Positions 27,247 to 36,472 of a stretch of DNA of 64,000 bases are shown here, piece by piece. The notes under the pieces are model-generated. The model was not told the DNA's origin, did not search any database, and was given only the letters and a program-made list of their open reading frames with translations. Positions within the stretch are counted from its first letter, which is position 1. Every line of letters starts with the position of its first letter. The translations under genes and the position numbers were made by a program. Source of the DNA: Terriglobia bacterium (GTDB taxonomy: Bacteria; Acidobacteriota; Terriglobia; Bryobacterales; Bryobacteraceae); the NCBI GenBank assembly GCA_020073145.1, contig JAIQFS010000010.1, positions 1 to 64,000 of the forward strand, in the 5' to 3' direction.

Positions 27247-27714
27247 CGCGCCACCGGCGGGCTGTGGCGGCGTCCGGAGCCCTCCGGGACGTCGGAATGA
27301 CAGGATGGTCAACAGGAGCGCACCCGCCAGCAGCGATCCATCGCGCAGCAGAGTCAGCGGCGAAATCGCTTCGCCGGGTCCGAAACAACCGCAGTCGATA
27401 GTCTGTCCGCGGATGTACGCGCGCACCATGAGGCTGAAAAACAGCATCAGCAACGCCGACGCCGCGACTGAGGAGAGGCGGCGCCAGCGGCCCGCGAATA
27501 AGAGTATTCCCAGTGCCAGCTCCAGCCACGGCAGGGTCCGCGCCACCGTCAGCACGGCCCACTGGGGCAGCACCTGGTAGGCGTCGATGGACATGGCGAA
27601 AAGCAGCCAGGGCTCTCGCAACTTCACCCACGCGGCGTAGACGAACACGGCACCCAGCGCCAACCGCACCAGCAGCAGGAGGGCGCTGACGACCTTACTT
27701 CGAAATGAGTTCAT
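27202..27714 (-). CDS. MauE/DoxX-family redox-associated membrane protein
   Basis: 170 residues with four hydrophobic helices and a CGCFGPG motif (Cys108, Cys110) in the loop before the last helix, as in MauE. MauE proteins support disulfide formation in extracytoplasmic partners. It starts inside the end of the DsbA-like gene (20-base overlap), which fits a membrane partner for that thiol oxidase or isomerase. Its own end overlaps convergent pncA by 45 bases. Confidence 0.82.
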   Translation of the reverse strand: MNSFRSKVVSALLLLVRLALGAVFVYAAWVKLREPWLLFAMSIDAYQVLPQWAVLTVARTLPWLELALGILLFAGRWRRLSSVAASALLMLFFSLMVRAYIRGQTIDCGCFGPGEAISPLTLLRDGSLLAGALLLTILSFRRPGGLRTPPQPAGGALVPANAVERGDHSA

Positions 27715-28285
27715 CCAGAAAACGCTTCAGCAAATCGTAGTTGAGCATGCCGCCAATGGGATACTTCTTTCCGTTGCGGATGATCAACATGGTCGGCGTC
27801 TGATTGACGCGCTCCAGTTGACCTTCTTGCATGTCGCGCTCCACCTCGCTGAGGACACTAGGATCCTTGGCCAGCGTCTGAACCTTCTTCTGATCCGCCG
27901 GCGACAGAACGCTGGCGACGGCCTGGAACACGTTGCCCTTTTCTTCCCAAACCGGCTGGCTTTGGAACAGCGCGTCAGCCACCTGTTCGTACTTGCCGAT
28001 GCGCGCCGAGGCGCAGGCATAGGCCGCGGCTTCCCGGGCGTGTTGATGCATGGGTAGCGGAAATTCTTTGTAGATCAGATACGCCTTGCCGGGGGTCACG
28101 TAGTCGCGCATGATGGAGGGCAACTGCTGCATATGCAGCGCGCGGCAGGAGGGACACTGGAAGTCGCTGAAGAGTTCGATGGTCAGCGGAGCCGACGGAT
28201 TCCCAAATGCCTTCGCCCGATCGACCTCGGCGGCAGAAACCAGGCACGGCAACAACGATAGGAGTAAATAGACAGGCAGCCTCAT
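27695..28285 (-). CDS. Periplasmic DsbA-like thioredoxin-fold protein
   Basis: 196 residues with a signal peptide (ends CLVSAA). The active site is CPSC at 44-47 (SDFQCPSCRAL), and the cis-proline loop is NQTPTMLI. The KEFPLPMHQHAREAA segment is typical of the DsbA/BdbD branch. It is expected to oxidise or shuffle disulfides outside the cytoplasm, with the overlapping MauE-like gene as its likely membrane recycler. TACAAT lies 9 bases before the ATG, so the leader is at most a few bases. Confidence 0.88.
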   Translation of the reverse strand: MRLPVYLLLSLLPCLVSAAEVDRAKAFGNPSAPLTIELFSDFQCPSCRALHMQQLPSIMRDYVTPGKAYLIYKEFPLPMHQHAREAAAYACASARIGKYEQVADALFQSQPVWEEKGNVFQAVASVLSPADQKKVQTLAKDPSVLSEVERDMQEGQLERVNQTPTMLIIRNGKKYPIGGMLNYDLLKRFLDELISK

Positions 28286-28334
28286 ACGTTTTCTATTGTA
28301 CTCCCACCTCGGTTTTCACCGGTCCCGCCGCGCT

Positions 28335-30356
28335 CTACCGGCCCAAATGGCGGTCCAGGAACTGAGAGGCCGCTTCCAACGCTTCCCGCCAATGGCGGTA
28401 CAGGAGGAATTCATGGGCTTCGCCAGGAAAAACCAGCTCCTGGAATTCCACCTTGCGCGCGCGCAAAACATCGGCCAGGACCACGGTCTGCGCGAACTTC
28501 ACCGTGCGGTCATCGTCACCCTGCACCAAGAGCACTGGCGAGCGCCATCCATCGACGAAGGAAATGGGGGAGGACGCGAGTGCCGTCTTCGCGGCCGGGT
28601 CGGCGGGAGGGAGATCGTATTCCAACGTCCAGTCATAGATGCCCGCCAGACTGACGCCGGCGCGAAACACACTGGACTCGCGCGCCAGGGCCATGGCGGT
28701 CAGATAGCCGCCCCACGAACCACCCCAGATGCCAATTCGCGCGGGATCGACATCGGGACGAGACCGCAAGTATTCGCCGGCCGCCCGAACGTCCTGGTAG
28801 TCGCTGGCGCCGGAGGCCCCAAAGTTCGAGGCTTCTCGAAAGCTCAACCCGTACCCGGTTCCGCCGCGATAATTCACGGATAGAACCACATATCCGCGAT
28901 TCGCCAGGTATTGATTGAACGCATAAGCGTTGTGGTAATACGAGCGGGAATTCCATCCCAGGAGCATCTGGCGGCTCGGGCCGCCATGGACAAAGATGAC
29001 GGCGGGGCTGCGGACTGCTCCCGGGGCGGACGATTCGAAGAGCTGCGCGTGGAGCAGGATGCCATCCGCGCTGGAGAAACTGACGGCCTGCGGCGCCACC
29101 ATGCGCTGAACCGGGAAATCGGAAGGGAGCGCGGCAGGATCCAAATCGCGAATGTCGTTGCCTACCAGGACGGCGGCATGCGCCGGGCGCTGCGCGTCGG
29201 AGCGTAGGAAGGCGACAGCCTGGGCGCCGCGGGCCGGAACCGGCGACCACTCGATTCCCTGCCCTGAAGTCAGCGCCGTTGGAGCGCCGCCGGCAGCCGC
29301 GACTTTCCAGAGATGCCGGCGGTCGAGATCGGCTTGATTCGAACTGAAGACGATCTCGCGACGGTCGGGGGTGAGTTCAAAAGACTCCACTTCAGACGCG
29401 CCGGGCGTGAGCCGAGACGCTATTTTGCTCTTGAGGTTCAGGCTGTAGAGGTGGGTCCAGCCGTCCGCTTCCCAGGGGAAAAGGAGGCGATCGGCGCCAG
29501 CCCACACGAGCTGGTTTTCCACGCGCATGGCGTGAAACGCGCTGCCGGGGCCCTCGTTCGCCGTCCACACCTGGCGGCCCATTCCAGAGGATGGGTCGGC
29601 CAAGCGAATCGACCAAGGCTGGTCAGTGGGACGCGGCACCCAATCCCGCCGGTTCCGGCTGGGCTCGCGGATGAAGGCGATGGACCGGCCATCGGGCGAC
29701 CAGGCGGGTTCGCTGTCCAGATCGGCGCTAGGGTCGAGATAGCGCAGCGCGCGGCTCGCGACCTCGAAGACTCCAATCAACCGGTGATCGCCGCGGTCGC
29801 TTACAAAACTGAGGCGCGCGCCGTCGGGCGACCAGACAGGCCGCTGGGCACGGCCGCGATCTTCAAACATCAGGGCCGGCGCGGATGGGCCATCGAGAGC
29901 AGCCCCCCACACCTGACCGCTCCGGACAAAGGCAACGCGGTCGCCTCGTGGCGAGACCGAAGGTCGATCGCCATCAGCGATCCTTCGCGCAGCCGAGCCA
30001 TTCAGCTTTACGATCCACACCGCCTGCTCCGCTCCGCGTGGGTCGGCCGCGGGATTGGCGCTCCCGCCGCGCACGTAGACGAGGGCGGCGCCGTCGGGCG
30101 TCCAGCGGAGGACGCTCAATTCCTGGCCGTCATCTTCGGTGTAGCTGGTGATTTGGTGCGCGACATAGCCAGGCGGCCCGGCGACCAGAATGTTCCGCAC
30201 GCCCCGTGCGTTGGAAACCCAGGCCACTCTCCCGCCCGCGGGCGCGGCCGTCAATTCCGTGGGGAACGCCGCGCCGAGGACCTGATCGATGGTGAAGGGA
30301 GCCTGCTGGGCCGCAGCGCACAGCGCCACCAACAGTGCCGCGGAGAGTCGCCCCAT
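28335..30356 (-). CDS. Secreted S9-family prolyl-oligopeptidase-like peptidase
   Basis: 673 residues: signal peptide (MGRLSAALLVALCAAAQ), an N-terminal beta-propeller with WSPDGARLSF-type WD40/TolB repeats, and a C-terminal alpha/beta-hydrolase domain. The triad is Ser547 (GGSWGGY), an aspartate in QGDDDRTV (614-616) and His648 (GEAHEF). It should cleave short peptides in the periplasm. The ATG at 30356 is preferred to upstream codons because of the signal peptide and a TATAGT hexamer 6 bases before it. Confidence 0.92.
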   Translation of the reverse strand: MGRLSAALLVALCAAAQQAPFTIDQVLGAAFPTELTAAPAGGRVAWVSNARGVRNILVAGPPGYVAHQITSYTEDDGQELSVLRWTPDGAALVYVRGGSANPAADPRGAEQAVWIVKLNGSAARRIADGDRPSVSPRGDRVAFVRSGQVWGAALDGPSAPALMFEDRGRAQRPVWSPDGARLSFVSDRGDHRLIGVFEVASRALRYLDPSADLDSEPAWSPDGRSIAFIREPSRNRRDWVPRPTDQPWSIRLADPSSGMGRQVWTANEGPGSAFHAMRVENQLVWAGADRLLFPWEADGWTHLYSLNLKSKIASRLTPGASEVESFELTPDRREIVFSSNQADLDRRHLWKVAAAGGAPTALTSGQGIEWSPVPARGAQAVAFLRSDAQRPAHAAVLVGNDIRDLDPAALPSDFPVQRMVAPQAVSFSSADGILLHAQLFESSAPGAVRSPAVIFVHGGPSRQMLLGWNSRSYYHNAYAFNQYLANRGYVVLSVNYRGGTGYGLSFREASNFGASGASDYQDVRAAGEYLRSRPDVDPARIGIWGGSWGGYLTAMALARESSVFRAGVSLAGIYDWTLEYDLPPADPAAKTALASSPISFVDGWRSPVLLVQGDDDRTVKFAQTVVLADVLRARKVEFQELVFPGEAHEFLLYRHWREALEAASQFLDRHLGR

Positions 30357-30378
30357 GTCCTTACTATACAGGGAGGCC

Positions 30379-32958
30379 CTACTCGTCGCGGAGGATTTCG
30401 AGCGGCTTGCGGCTGAGGGCGGGAAAGCTGGCCGCCCAGCCGGCCGCGGCGGCAATCAGCGCGGCCAGCAGCACGGCGATGGAATTCGAGACCACATCGA
30501 AGTGAAACTCGATTTGCATCAGAACTTTCAGGGCCAGCGCGGCGAAGGCCGAGGCCAGCAGGCTGCCCATCGTGCCGGCCACCACGCCGAGGACCAGAAA
30601 CTCGACTGAGAAAATTCCGGCGATGCGGCGGCGCGTGGCGCCCAGGGTTTTCAGGATTACCACTTCGCGCATGCGGCGGAACCGCGTCCCGGCCACGCTC
30701 GACGCCACCATCACCGCGCCGGCCAGAATCGTGAACAACGAAATGAACCGGATTACGAGCGAGATGCAGTCCACCACGTCCTCCACGATTTCCATGACGT
30801 CGGCCACGTTGATGACGGTCACGGTGGGAAAGCGCTGGTACATGATGCGCTGCAAGGAGGCAACCGCGGCCGGCCGGACGCGCGCGCTGCCGTAGTACAC
30901 AGCGGGCAGGCCGTCCAAGTGGCCGGGACTGAAGATGAACTCGAAGCGCGCCGCCATGCGCAGCGATTCGGTGCGCTCCACACAGGAGACGCGAACGCGG
31001 AGGTTGCGGTTCCAGATGGCCCAGTCGATAGTCGAACCGGGCTGAAGGTTCAGGATGTGGGCGGTATCCTCGGTGACGCAGACGCGGGGCTCGCGGGCGC
31101 CGGGCTGCCACCATGCGCCGTTGAGGATCTGCATGTCCTCCGGTTTGGCCGCCAGTTCCGTGACGGAACGAGTGCGCAGGAAGCGGCGGCCCCACTCGCG
31201 CAACGCCAATTGGTCGATGGGCACGCCGTTCACCGCGGTAATCCGCGCCGCCACCGCTCCGGTCACGTCGGGAGCGGTGGCGACGCCGGGCTGGCTTCGC
31301 GCCAGATCGGCCACGGCCTGGCGCTGCGCTCCGGGGATGTCCATGAAAAACACGTTGGGCATGCCGGGCGGCGCACTGCCGCGAATCTGGCGCACCAGGG
31401 CGGTCTGAATCAGAAAGACCGTGAGTGTAAACATCACTCCAACACCCAACGCCACCACGGCGGCCTGCGCCTGATTCCCGGGACGGTACAGGTTGGCGAT
31501 ACCGTGCCGCACGACTCCCGGCACGCCGGGGGGAACGTGGCGGAGAAACCAGCGCACCCCGCGCAGGAGCAGCCAAGCACTGAGGGCCAACGCCGCGATG
31601 CCGAACGCCAGAGCCACCGTGAAGTACATGCCGGTACGAACGGCCAGGCGCAGGCCGCCGTCGGTCAGGGTAGCGGCGACCGCCCCGGTGCCGAGAAGAA
31701 TCGCCAGACCCGCCAGCAGCGCCGGCCGCGCGTCCTTCGACAACCAGCGACGCCGGCTCGCGGCGGCTTCCGGCTCCATGTCGCGGCGGAAAATCTGAGC
31801 CGGCTTGATGCCGCGGATTCCCAGCAGCGGAGGCAGCGTGAACAGTAGCGTGATCAGGCAGGCGATGGCGATGCCCTGCAGCGCCGGCCCCCATTCCATT
31901 GTGGGTGTGGCTTCCATCGTGAAGTAACGGGCGAGCATGCTGGGAAACACGGCGGAAACGGCCGTCCCCACCATCACGCCGAGCAGCCCGCCTCCCAATC
32001 CCAGCAGGAGAGTCTGCGCGGTGTAAATGCGGATGATCTGTCCGGAGCGCGCGCCCACGCACTTCATGACCGCGATGGAATCGAGGCGCTGCTGCAAATG
32101 GCCATGCATGGCGGTGGCCACCCCCAACGCGCCGATGACGAGCGCGATCAGCCCGATCAGGCTGAGGAAGGTGGTGGCACGGTCCAAGCCGCGAGTGATG
32201 ATGGGATGGGTTTCGGTGTAATCGGCCAGCGTGGCCTCCGGAAAAGCGCCTTTCAAAATGAGCCGCACCTGGTTCACACCCGGGGTTCCCGAAGCGGGCA
32301 AGCGGAACAGATAGCGCTCCGACGCGCGGCTGCCGAGACTGATGAGACCGGTGCGGTCGAGGCCCTCGCGCGAGATCATCACGCGCGGCCCGACGTTCAA
32401 GGTGCCGGTCATCCGGTCGGGTTCGGACGCCACCACGCCGGCGATGCGGAAGTTCTGGCCGCCGATGCGCAGCGTATCGCCGGTTTTGACGTTGAGGCGC
32501 AACAGCAGATCGTCGGACACGACCACCGATTGCGCGTCCAGGGCGTCGCGGAACGGGCGATCGGGCTCCAGCTTTACGGTTCCATAGTAGGGATAGGCGT
32601 GGGGATCGACGGCCTTCACGGAGATGAGTACGGGATCGGGAGCGTGTTCCGAGGACGCCATGGTGACGGTTTCGGTGATCCAGGTGCGCCGCACACCGCG
32701 CTGCAGGAGGCCGTTCAGCACGGCATCCTGTTCCGGCGTCGGCAGGGCGAAAACGCGGGCGGAAAGATCACCCGCCATCAGGGTGCGCGCGTCGCGCAAC
32801 AGGATCTTGCGGAAGGATCGGCTGAAACCGCGGACGCCGGTCAGGGAACCGACACCCACCGCGACCGCCAGGATCACAAAGAGAAACTTGGCGTGGGAGG
32901 CGCGCATCTCGCGCCAGGCGATGCGCAACGCGACCCGCCAGGGAAGCGGCGTAGTCAC
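30379..32958 (-). CDS. ybbP: ABC transporter permease of the YbbP family (FtsX domains)
   Basis: 859 residues with two FtsX-type core domains, N- and C-terminal clusters of transmembrane helices and large extracytoplasmic loops. IMGSLLASAFAALALKV-like segments close the second core. The GTG start overlaps the stop of the ATPase gene (GTGA). With ybbA and divergent tesA it repeats the E. coli gene order. The transported substrate of YbbAP is not established; a link to lipid or lipoprotein handling is commonly suggested. Confidence 0.88.
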   Translation of the reverse strand: MTTPLPWRVALRIAWREMRASHAKFLFVILAVAVGVGSLTGVRGFSRSFRKILLRDARTLMAGDLSARVFALPTPEQDAVLNGLLQRGVRRTWITETVTMASSEHAPDPVLISVKAVDPHAYPYYGTVKLEPDRPFRDALDAQSVVVSDDLLLRLNVKTGDTLRIGGQNFRIAGVVASEPDRMTGTLNVGPRVMISREGLDRTGLISLGSRASERYLFRLPASGTPGVNQVRLILKGAFPEATLADYTETHPIITRGLDRATTFLSLIGLIALVIGALGVATAMHGHLQQRLDSIAVMKCVGARSGQIIRIYTAQTLLLGLGGGLLGVMVGTAVSAVFPSMLARYFTMEATPTMEWGPALQGIAIACLITLLFTLPPLLGIRGIKPAQIFRRDMEPEAAASRRRWLSKDARPALLAGLAILLGTGAVAATLTDGGLRLAVRTGMYFTVALAFGIAALALSAWLLLRGVRWFLRHVPPGVPGVVRHGIANLYRPGNQAQAAVVALGVGVMFTLTVFLIQTALVRQIRGSAPPGMPNVFFMDIPGAQRQAVADLARSQPGVATAPDVTGAVAARITAVNGVPIDQLALREWGRRFLRTRSVTELAAKPEDMQILNGAWWQPGAREPRVCVTEDTAHILNLQPGSTIDWAIWNRNLRVRVSCVERTESLRMAARFEFIFSPGHLDGLPAVYYGSARVRPAAVASLQRIMYQRFPTVTVINVADVMEIVEDVVDCISLVIRFISLFTILAGAVMVASSVAGTRFRRMREVVILKTLGATRRRIAGIFSVEFLVLGVVAGTMGSLLASAFAALALKVLMQIEFHFDVVSNSIAVLLAALIAAAAGWAASFPALSRKPLEILRDE

Positions 32959-33620
32959 TGGTTCACGACCAGGCCATCGCGCAGAACGATGCGGCGGTCG
33001 GCACAATCGGCGATGGAGAGTTCATGCGTGACCAGCACCATGGTGGCGCCCTGCTCGCGGTTCAAGGCTAAGAGCAGATCGAGCACCACATTCCCGGTAG
33101 CCGTGTCCAAGTTGCCGGTGGGCTCGTCAGCCAGCAGAATAGGAGGTTGCAGGGCAAACGCGCGAGCCAGCGCCACGCGCTGCTGCTCGCCGCCGGAGAG
33201 TTGGACGGGATAATGATCGCGGCGGCCGCCGAGACCCACGCGGTCGAGCAGTTCGCGAGCCCAGGACCGGCCGTCGTGGCCGTTGCCGGCGAGTTCCATG
33301 GGGAGCAGGACGTTTTCTTCGGCGGTGAGGGTGGGGATCAGGTGGTAGGACTGAAACACGAATCCGATCGTGCGGCCGCGCAGCAAGGCCATCTGGTCTT
33401 CGCCGAGGCGCGTAATGTCCTCGCCGGCAAGCAAAATCTGGCCGGTGGTGGGCGAATCGAGGCCCGCAATCAGTCCCAGCAGCGTGCTCTTGCCGCTACC
33501 CGAAGGCCCCATAATGGCCGCGAACTGGCCTTTGGGGATTTCCAGGTCGATTCCCTTGAGAATGTCCACCCGGTGCGTTCCCGTGTGAATCGATTTCGTG
33601 AGACCGACGACCTGAATCAA
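32955..33620 (-). CDS. ybbA: ABC transporter ATP-binding protein YbbA/LolD-like
   Basis: 221 residues with Walker A GPSGSGKST, the Q-loop region VFQSYHLIPTLTAEENV, signature LSGGEQQRVALARA and Walker B ILLADEPTGNLD, as in the MacB/LolD/YbbA group. The start is a TTG at 33620. CATAAT ends 5 bases before it, so this is a likely leaderless gene. Only 19 bases separate it from the divergent tesA start. Confidence 0.9.
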   Translation of the reverse strand: MIQVVGLTKSIHTGTHRVDILKGIDLEIPKGQFAAIMGPSGSGKSTLLGLIAGLDSPTTGQILLAGEDITRLGEDQMALLRGRTIGFVFQSYHLIPTLTAEENVLLPMELAGNGHDGRSWARELLDRVGLGGRRDHYPVQLSGGEQQRVALARAFALQPPILLADEPTGNLDTATGNVVLDLLLALNREQGATMVLVTHELSIADCADRRIVLRDGLVVNQ

Positions 33621-33639
33621 ACTTTATTATGGCATTGAG

Positions 33640-34314
33640 ATGAAGAACATTTGGTGGATTGTCTTGTTGGCGGTGCTGTATGGCTGCAAGGAGGAGACCG
33701 GACCCCACCGGCCGGAGGCTTCGAGGGTCTCCACGCCGCTTCCCGCTGCTGTTGCGGACACGCGCCCCGCGATCGTATGCTTCGGCGACAGCCTGACGGC
33801 GGGGCTCGGCCTCGATCCCGGGCAGAGCTACCCGGACCTGCTCCAGCAGGAATTGGATCGCCGCGGTGATCGCTATCGCGTGGTCAATCTGGGGGTGAGC
33901 GGCGACACCACGCAAGACGGCCTGGAGCGCCTGCCTCTGGTCACCTCCGAAAAGCCGCGCATCGTGATCGTGGAATTCGGAGCCAACGATGGTCTGCGCG
34001 GCCAGCCGGTTTCCAACACCGAGAACAACCTGGCACAGATCATCGCAGCGCTGCAGAAAGCCGGGGCGCGGGTGGTTCTGGCCGGGATTACGCTGCCGCC
34101 CAACTACGGACCGGACTACATCCGTCAGTTCGACGGTATGTACCCCGCGCTCGCCAGGCGTTTCCAAACGCCGCTGCTCCCGTTCCTGCTGGCGGGAGTG
34201 GCCGGGCATGCCGACCTCATGCAACGCGACGGACTGCACCCGAATGCCGCAGGTGCGCGCCTGGTGGTGGGAAACGTCCTGCGGACGCTCGAGCCGCTTC
34301 TCCAGCGAGAATAG
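33640..34314 (+). CDS. tesA: SGNH-hydrolase esterase/lysophospholipase, TesA-like lipoprotein
   Basis: 224 residues. The SGNH blocks are GDSLTAG (Ser51), GVSGDTT, GANDG and DGLHPN. The N-terminus looks like a lipoprotein signal with Cys16 (VLYGC), so it is probably anchored in a membrane; the tyrosine before the glycine is unusual for a lipobox. TesA-type enzymes act as acyl-CoA thioesterase, arylesterase or lysophospholipase. A TATTAT hexamer ends 9 bases before the ATG. Confidence 0.9.
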   Translation: MKNIWWIVLLAVLYGCKEETGPHRPEASRVSTPLPAAVADTRPAIVCFGDSLTAGLGLDPGQSYPDLLQQELDRRGDRYRVVNLGVSGDTTQDGLERLPLVTSEKPRIVIVEFGANDGLRGQPVSNTENNLAQIIAALQKAGARVVLAGITLPPNYGPDYIRQFDGMYPALARRFQTPLLPFLLAGVAGHADLMQRDGLHPNAAGARLVVGNVLRTLEPLLQRE

Positions 34315-34317
34315 AGT

Positions 34318-34938
34318 TTGCCACCGCGCACCTTTTCGGGCTGGGCGTCGGCCGCCCTCGTGGTCTTTTGCTGGCTCGCCCTGGCGACCGCGCTGGATCA
34401 GACGCTGCTGTTCGACATCGCGATCCGCGACATGATTCACTCGTGGGCCGGACCGCCGCTCACCAGCGCGATGCGGGCCGTGACGTGGCTGGGCGAGCCG
34501 GACGCTCTGGCTCTGTTGATGATTGTGGCGGCCTGGTGGATGGTGAAGGCGGGCCGGCGTCGCGACGCCTTCTGGCTGGCGATCGCGACCCTTGGAGCAC
34601 TGGCAATCAGCGAACTTCTGAAACTGGTCTTCCACCGAGCGCGCCCGGCGGCTTTCTTCGGCTATGTGGATCCCTCCACCTACAGCTTTCCCAGCGGCCA
34701 CGCTACGGTGTCGTGCTGCTTCTACGGGCTGCTGGCAGCCTTCCTCACCGCGCGCATGAAATCGCATGCGGTCCGGATCGCCTTGTGGATCGGCTCGGCC
34801 GCGCTAGTGCTCGCGATCGGCTTCTCGCGAATCTATTTGGGCGTTCACTACGCCAGTGACGTCGTGGGCGGCTATGCGTTGGGCATATTCTGGGTTGTGG
34901 TCGCCCGCAAGGTGTCGTTTCGGGCTGGGATCGAATAG
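34318..34938 (+). CDS. PAP2-family membrane phosphatase
   Basis: 206 residues with six hydrophobic helices and all three catalytic blocks: [20 protein letters not shown] and [12 protein letters not shown]. It could remove phosphate from undecaprenyl diphosphate or phosphatidic acid-type lipids. The start is a TTG, 3 bases after the tesA stop, so it is cotranscribed with tesA. Confidence 0.9.
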   Translation: MPPRTFSGWASAALVVFCWLALATALDQTLLFDIAIRDMIHSWAGPPLTSAMRAVTWLGEPDALALLMIVAAWWMVKAGRRRDAFWLAIATLGALAISELLKLVFHRARPAAFFGYVDPSTYSFPSGHATVSCCFYGLLAAFLTARMKSHAVRIALWIGSAALVLAIGFSRIYLGVHYASDVVGGYALGIFWVVVARKVSFRAGIE

Positions 34939-34961
34939 AATCACGAGGAGGGGCTCCCGCC

Positions 34962-36377
34962 ATGCCGAACGCAGACTGCCGCTCTGTTTGGCTCGTTTCG
35001 GCGCTACTCACGTCGGGTGTACTCGCACTCGCTCAGTACCCCTCCCAATATCCACCAGGCCAATATCCGCCGGGCCAATATCCGCCGGGCCAATATCCAC
35101 CAGGCCAGTATCCGCCCAACTCGTATCCGGGCGGGGGGATGCCGGGGATTCAGATACCGCAGATTAAGCTTCCCAAGCGAAAGTCGAGGGATGAGAAGGA
35201 AGCGACTGGTTCGTCGCACGATGCCGCAAAAATGACGGTGGTTTCGGTCGACGGCAGTCTCCGCAAGATGGGGGAGAAGGACCTGTTTCTGCAGTCGACT
35301 CGCGCCTCTGTTCTGCGCTTCCGGCTGCTGGCGAAAACACAATTCCGCAACAAGGCCGGCGACGCGATCCGGGACTCGCTGCTCCACGCCGGCGACGCGC
35401 TCGCAGTGGAAGTCAGTCCGGACGATGTGGAGACGGCCGTGCGCGTGATTCTGCTGCGGGAAGGCACCGCCGCAGAGCGGACGACTGCCGGCAGGGCCTT
35501 GGAGGAAGCGACCGTACGCGCGCCCGGGGCCGATGATTTTGGCAAGCCCCACGCGATTGCTACGCGAGAAGGGGGAGAAGCCCCGAGCCTCGAGCCGGCT
35601 CCGGAAGGAGGCGCGGGCGCGCCGTCCGAGAGCGGTTCCAACGAGCCCATTTCCCCGCCCAGCGATCCTCAGTCTCCCCAATTCAACACGGATGAGCAGA
35701 TTCTGGCGGACGCTCGATCGGTAGCGGCGTCCTTCACCGAGAGTCTTCCGAGTTACCTGGCGCAGCAAGTAACCAGCCGTTATTTTGGCTCCGGCGGACT
35801 GGGGAACTGGCAGTCCATTGACGTGGTCACGGCCGACCTTGCCTATGTCGGTGGCAAGGAGCAGTACCGAAACTTCCAGATTGACGGCAAAGCGATCGAC
35901 CAGCCGGTCGAACAGTCCGGGGCATGGTCCACGGGCGAGTTCGGCACAACTCTCGAAGACCTTTTGTCGCCGGCCACGAATGCCTCGTTCCGGCGGCGGG
36001 GCGAAGAGAAGATAGCCTCGCGCACCGCCGTGGTCTTTGACTTCACCGTGGCCCAACCCAACTCCCACTGGGTGCTGGTCTCCCCGGATCAACACCGCTA
36101 CAGCGCGCCCTATGACGGCGCCCTGTGGGTCGACAAACAGAGCCGCCGCGTGTTGCGGATCGAACAACGAACCACCGGCACACCCCGGGATTTCGCTATC
36201 AGCCATGCCGAGGCGGTTCTCAACTATGCGTTCGTCCGCATCGACCAGCGCACGTACCTGCTGCCGGCTACGGGTGAAAACGTCGGTTGCATGAGCGGCA
36301 GCGGGACCTGCAGCCGCAACGTGATCGAATTCCGCGATTACCGCAAGTTCACGGCCGACTCGAGCGTGAAGTTCTGA
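34962..36377 (+). CDS. Secreted repeat-bearing protein, function unknown
   Basis: 471 residues: a signal peptide (cleavage near GVLALAQ), five QYPPG-type repeats (residues about 26-52), a low-complexity glycine/proline link, a domain of about 100 residues ([30 protein letters not shown]), an acidic/proline linker, and a C-terminal domain (about 250-471) with [20 protein letters not shown] and a cysteine pair in GCMSGSGTC. The last part resembles outer-membrane-lipoprotein-sorting-like 'VW.D..S.R.LR' folds but I cannot name it. GAGGAGGGG precedes the ATG. Confidence 0.7.
   Translation: MPNADCRSVWLVSALLTSGVLALAQYPSQYPPGQYPPGQYPPGQYPPGQYPPNSYPGGGMPGIQIPQIKLPKRKSRDEKEATGSSHDAAKMTVVSVDGSLRKMGEKDLFLQSTRASVLRFRLLAKTQFRNKAGDAIRDSLLHAGDALAVEVSPDDVETAVRVILLREGTAAERTTAGRALEEATVRAPGADDFGKPHAIATREGGEAPSLEPAPEGGAGAPSESGSNEPISPPSDPQSPQFNTDEQILADARSVAASFTESLPSYLAQQVTSRYFGSGGLGNWQSIDVVTADLAYVGGKEQYRNFQIDGKAIDQPVEQSGAWSTGEFGTTLEDLLSPATNASFRRRGEEKIASRTAVVFDFTVAQPNSHWVLVSPDQHRYSAPYDGALWVDKQSRRVLRIEQRTTGTPRDFAISHAEAVLNYAFVRIDQRTYLLPATGENVGCMSGSGTCSRNVIEFRDYRKFTADSSVKF
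35046..35117 (+). repeat. In-frame 15-bp tandem repeat
   Basis: Four near-identical 15-base units (35046-35105) and a degenerate fifth encode the QYPPG repeats of the secreted protein. Units 1 and 4 (CCACCAGGC) and 2 and 3 (CCGCCGGGC) pair by third-base variants. Such arrays change copy number by slippage without breaking frame. Confidence 0.85.
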
Positions 36378-36472
36378 CGAGCGAAGGCAGGTCCAGAGCA
36401 TTGCGGAACCAGCATGGGGCGGACCTTGTCAGGGGCAATGGTAAAATCGAAATTTCCCCTGGAGGATCTCGA

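Noticed and set aside
30251-32062. Minus-strand ORF of 603 codons
   Set aside because: Out-of-frame shadow of ybbP, rich in Arg, Gly and Pro.
35046-35117. Short repeats that might be taken for a CRISPR array
   Set aside because: They are contiguous 15-base in-frame units without spacers and encode QYPPG.
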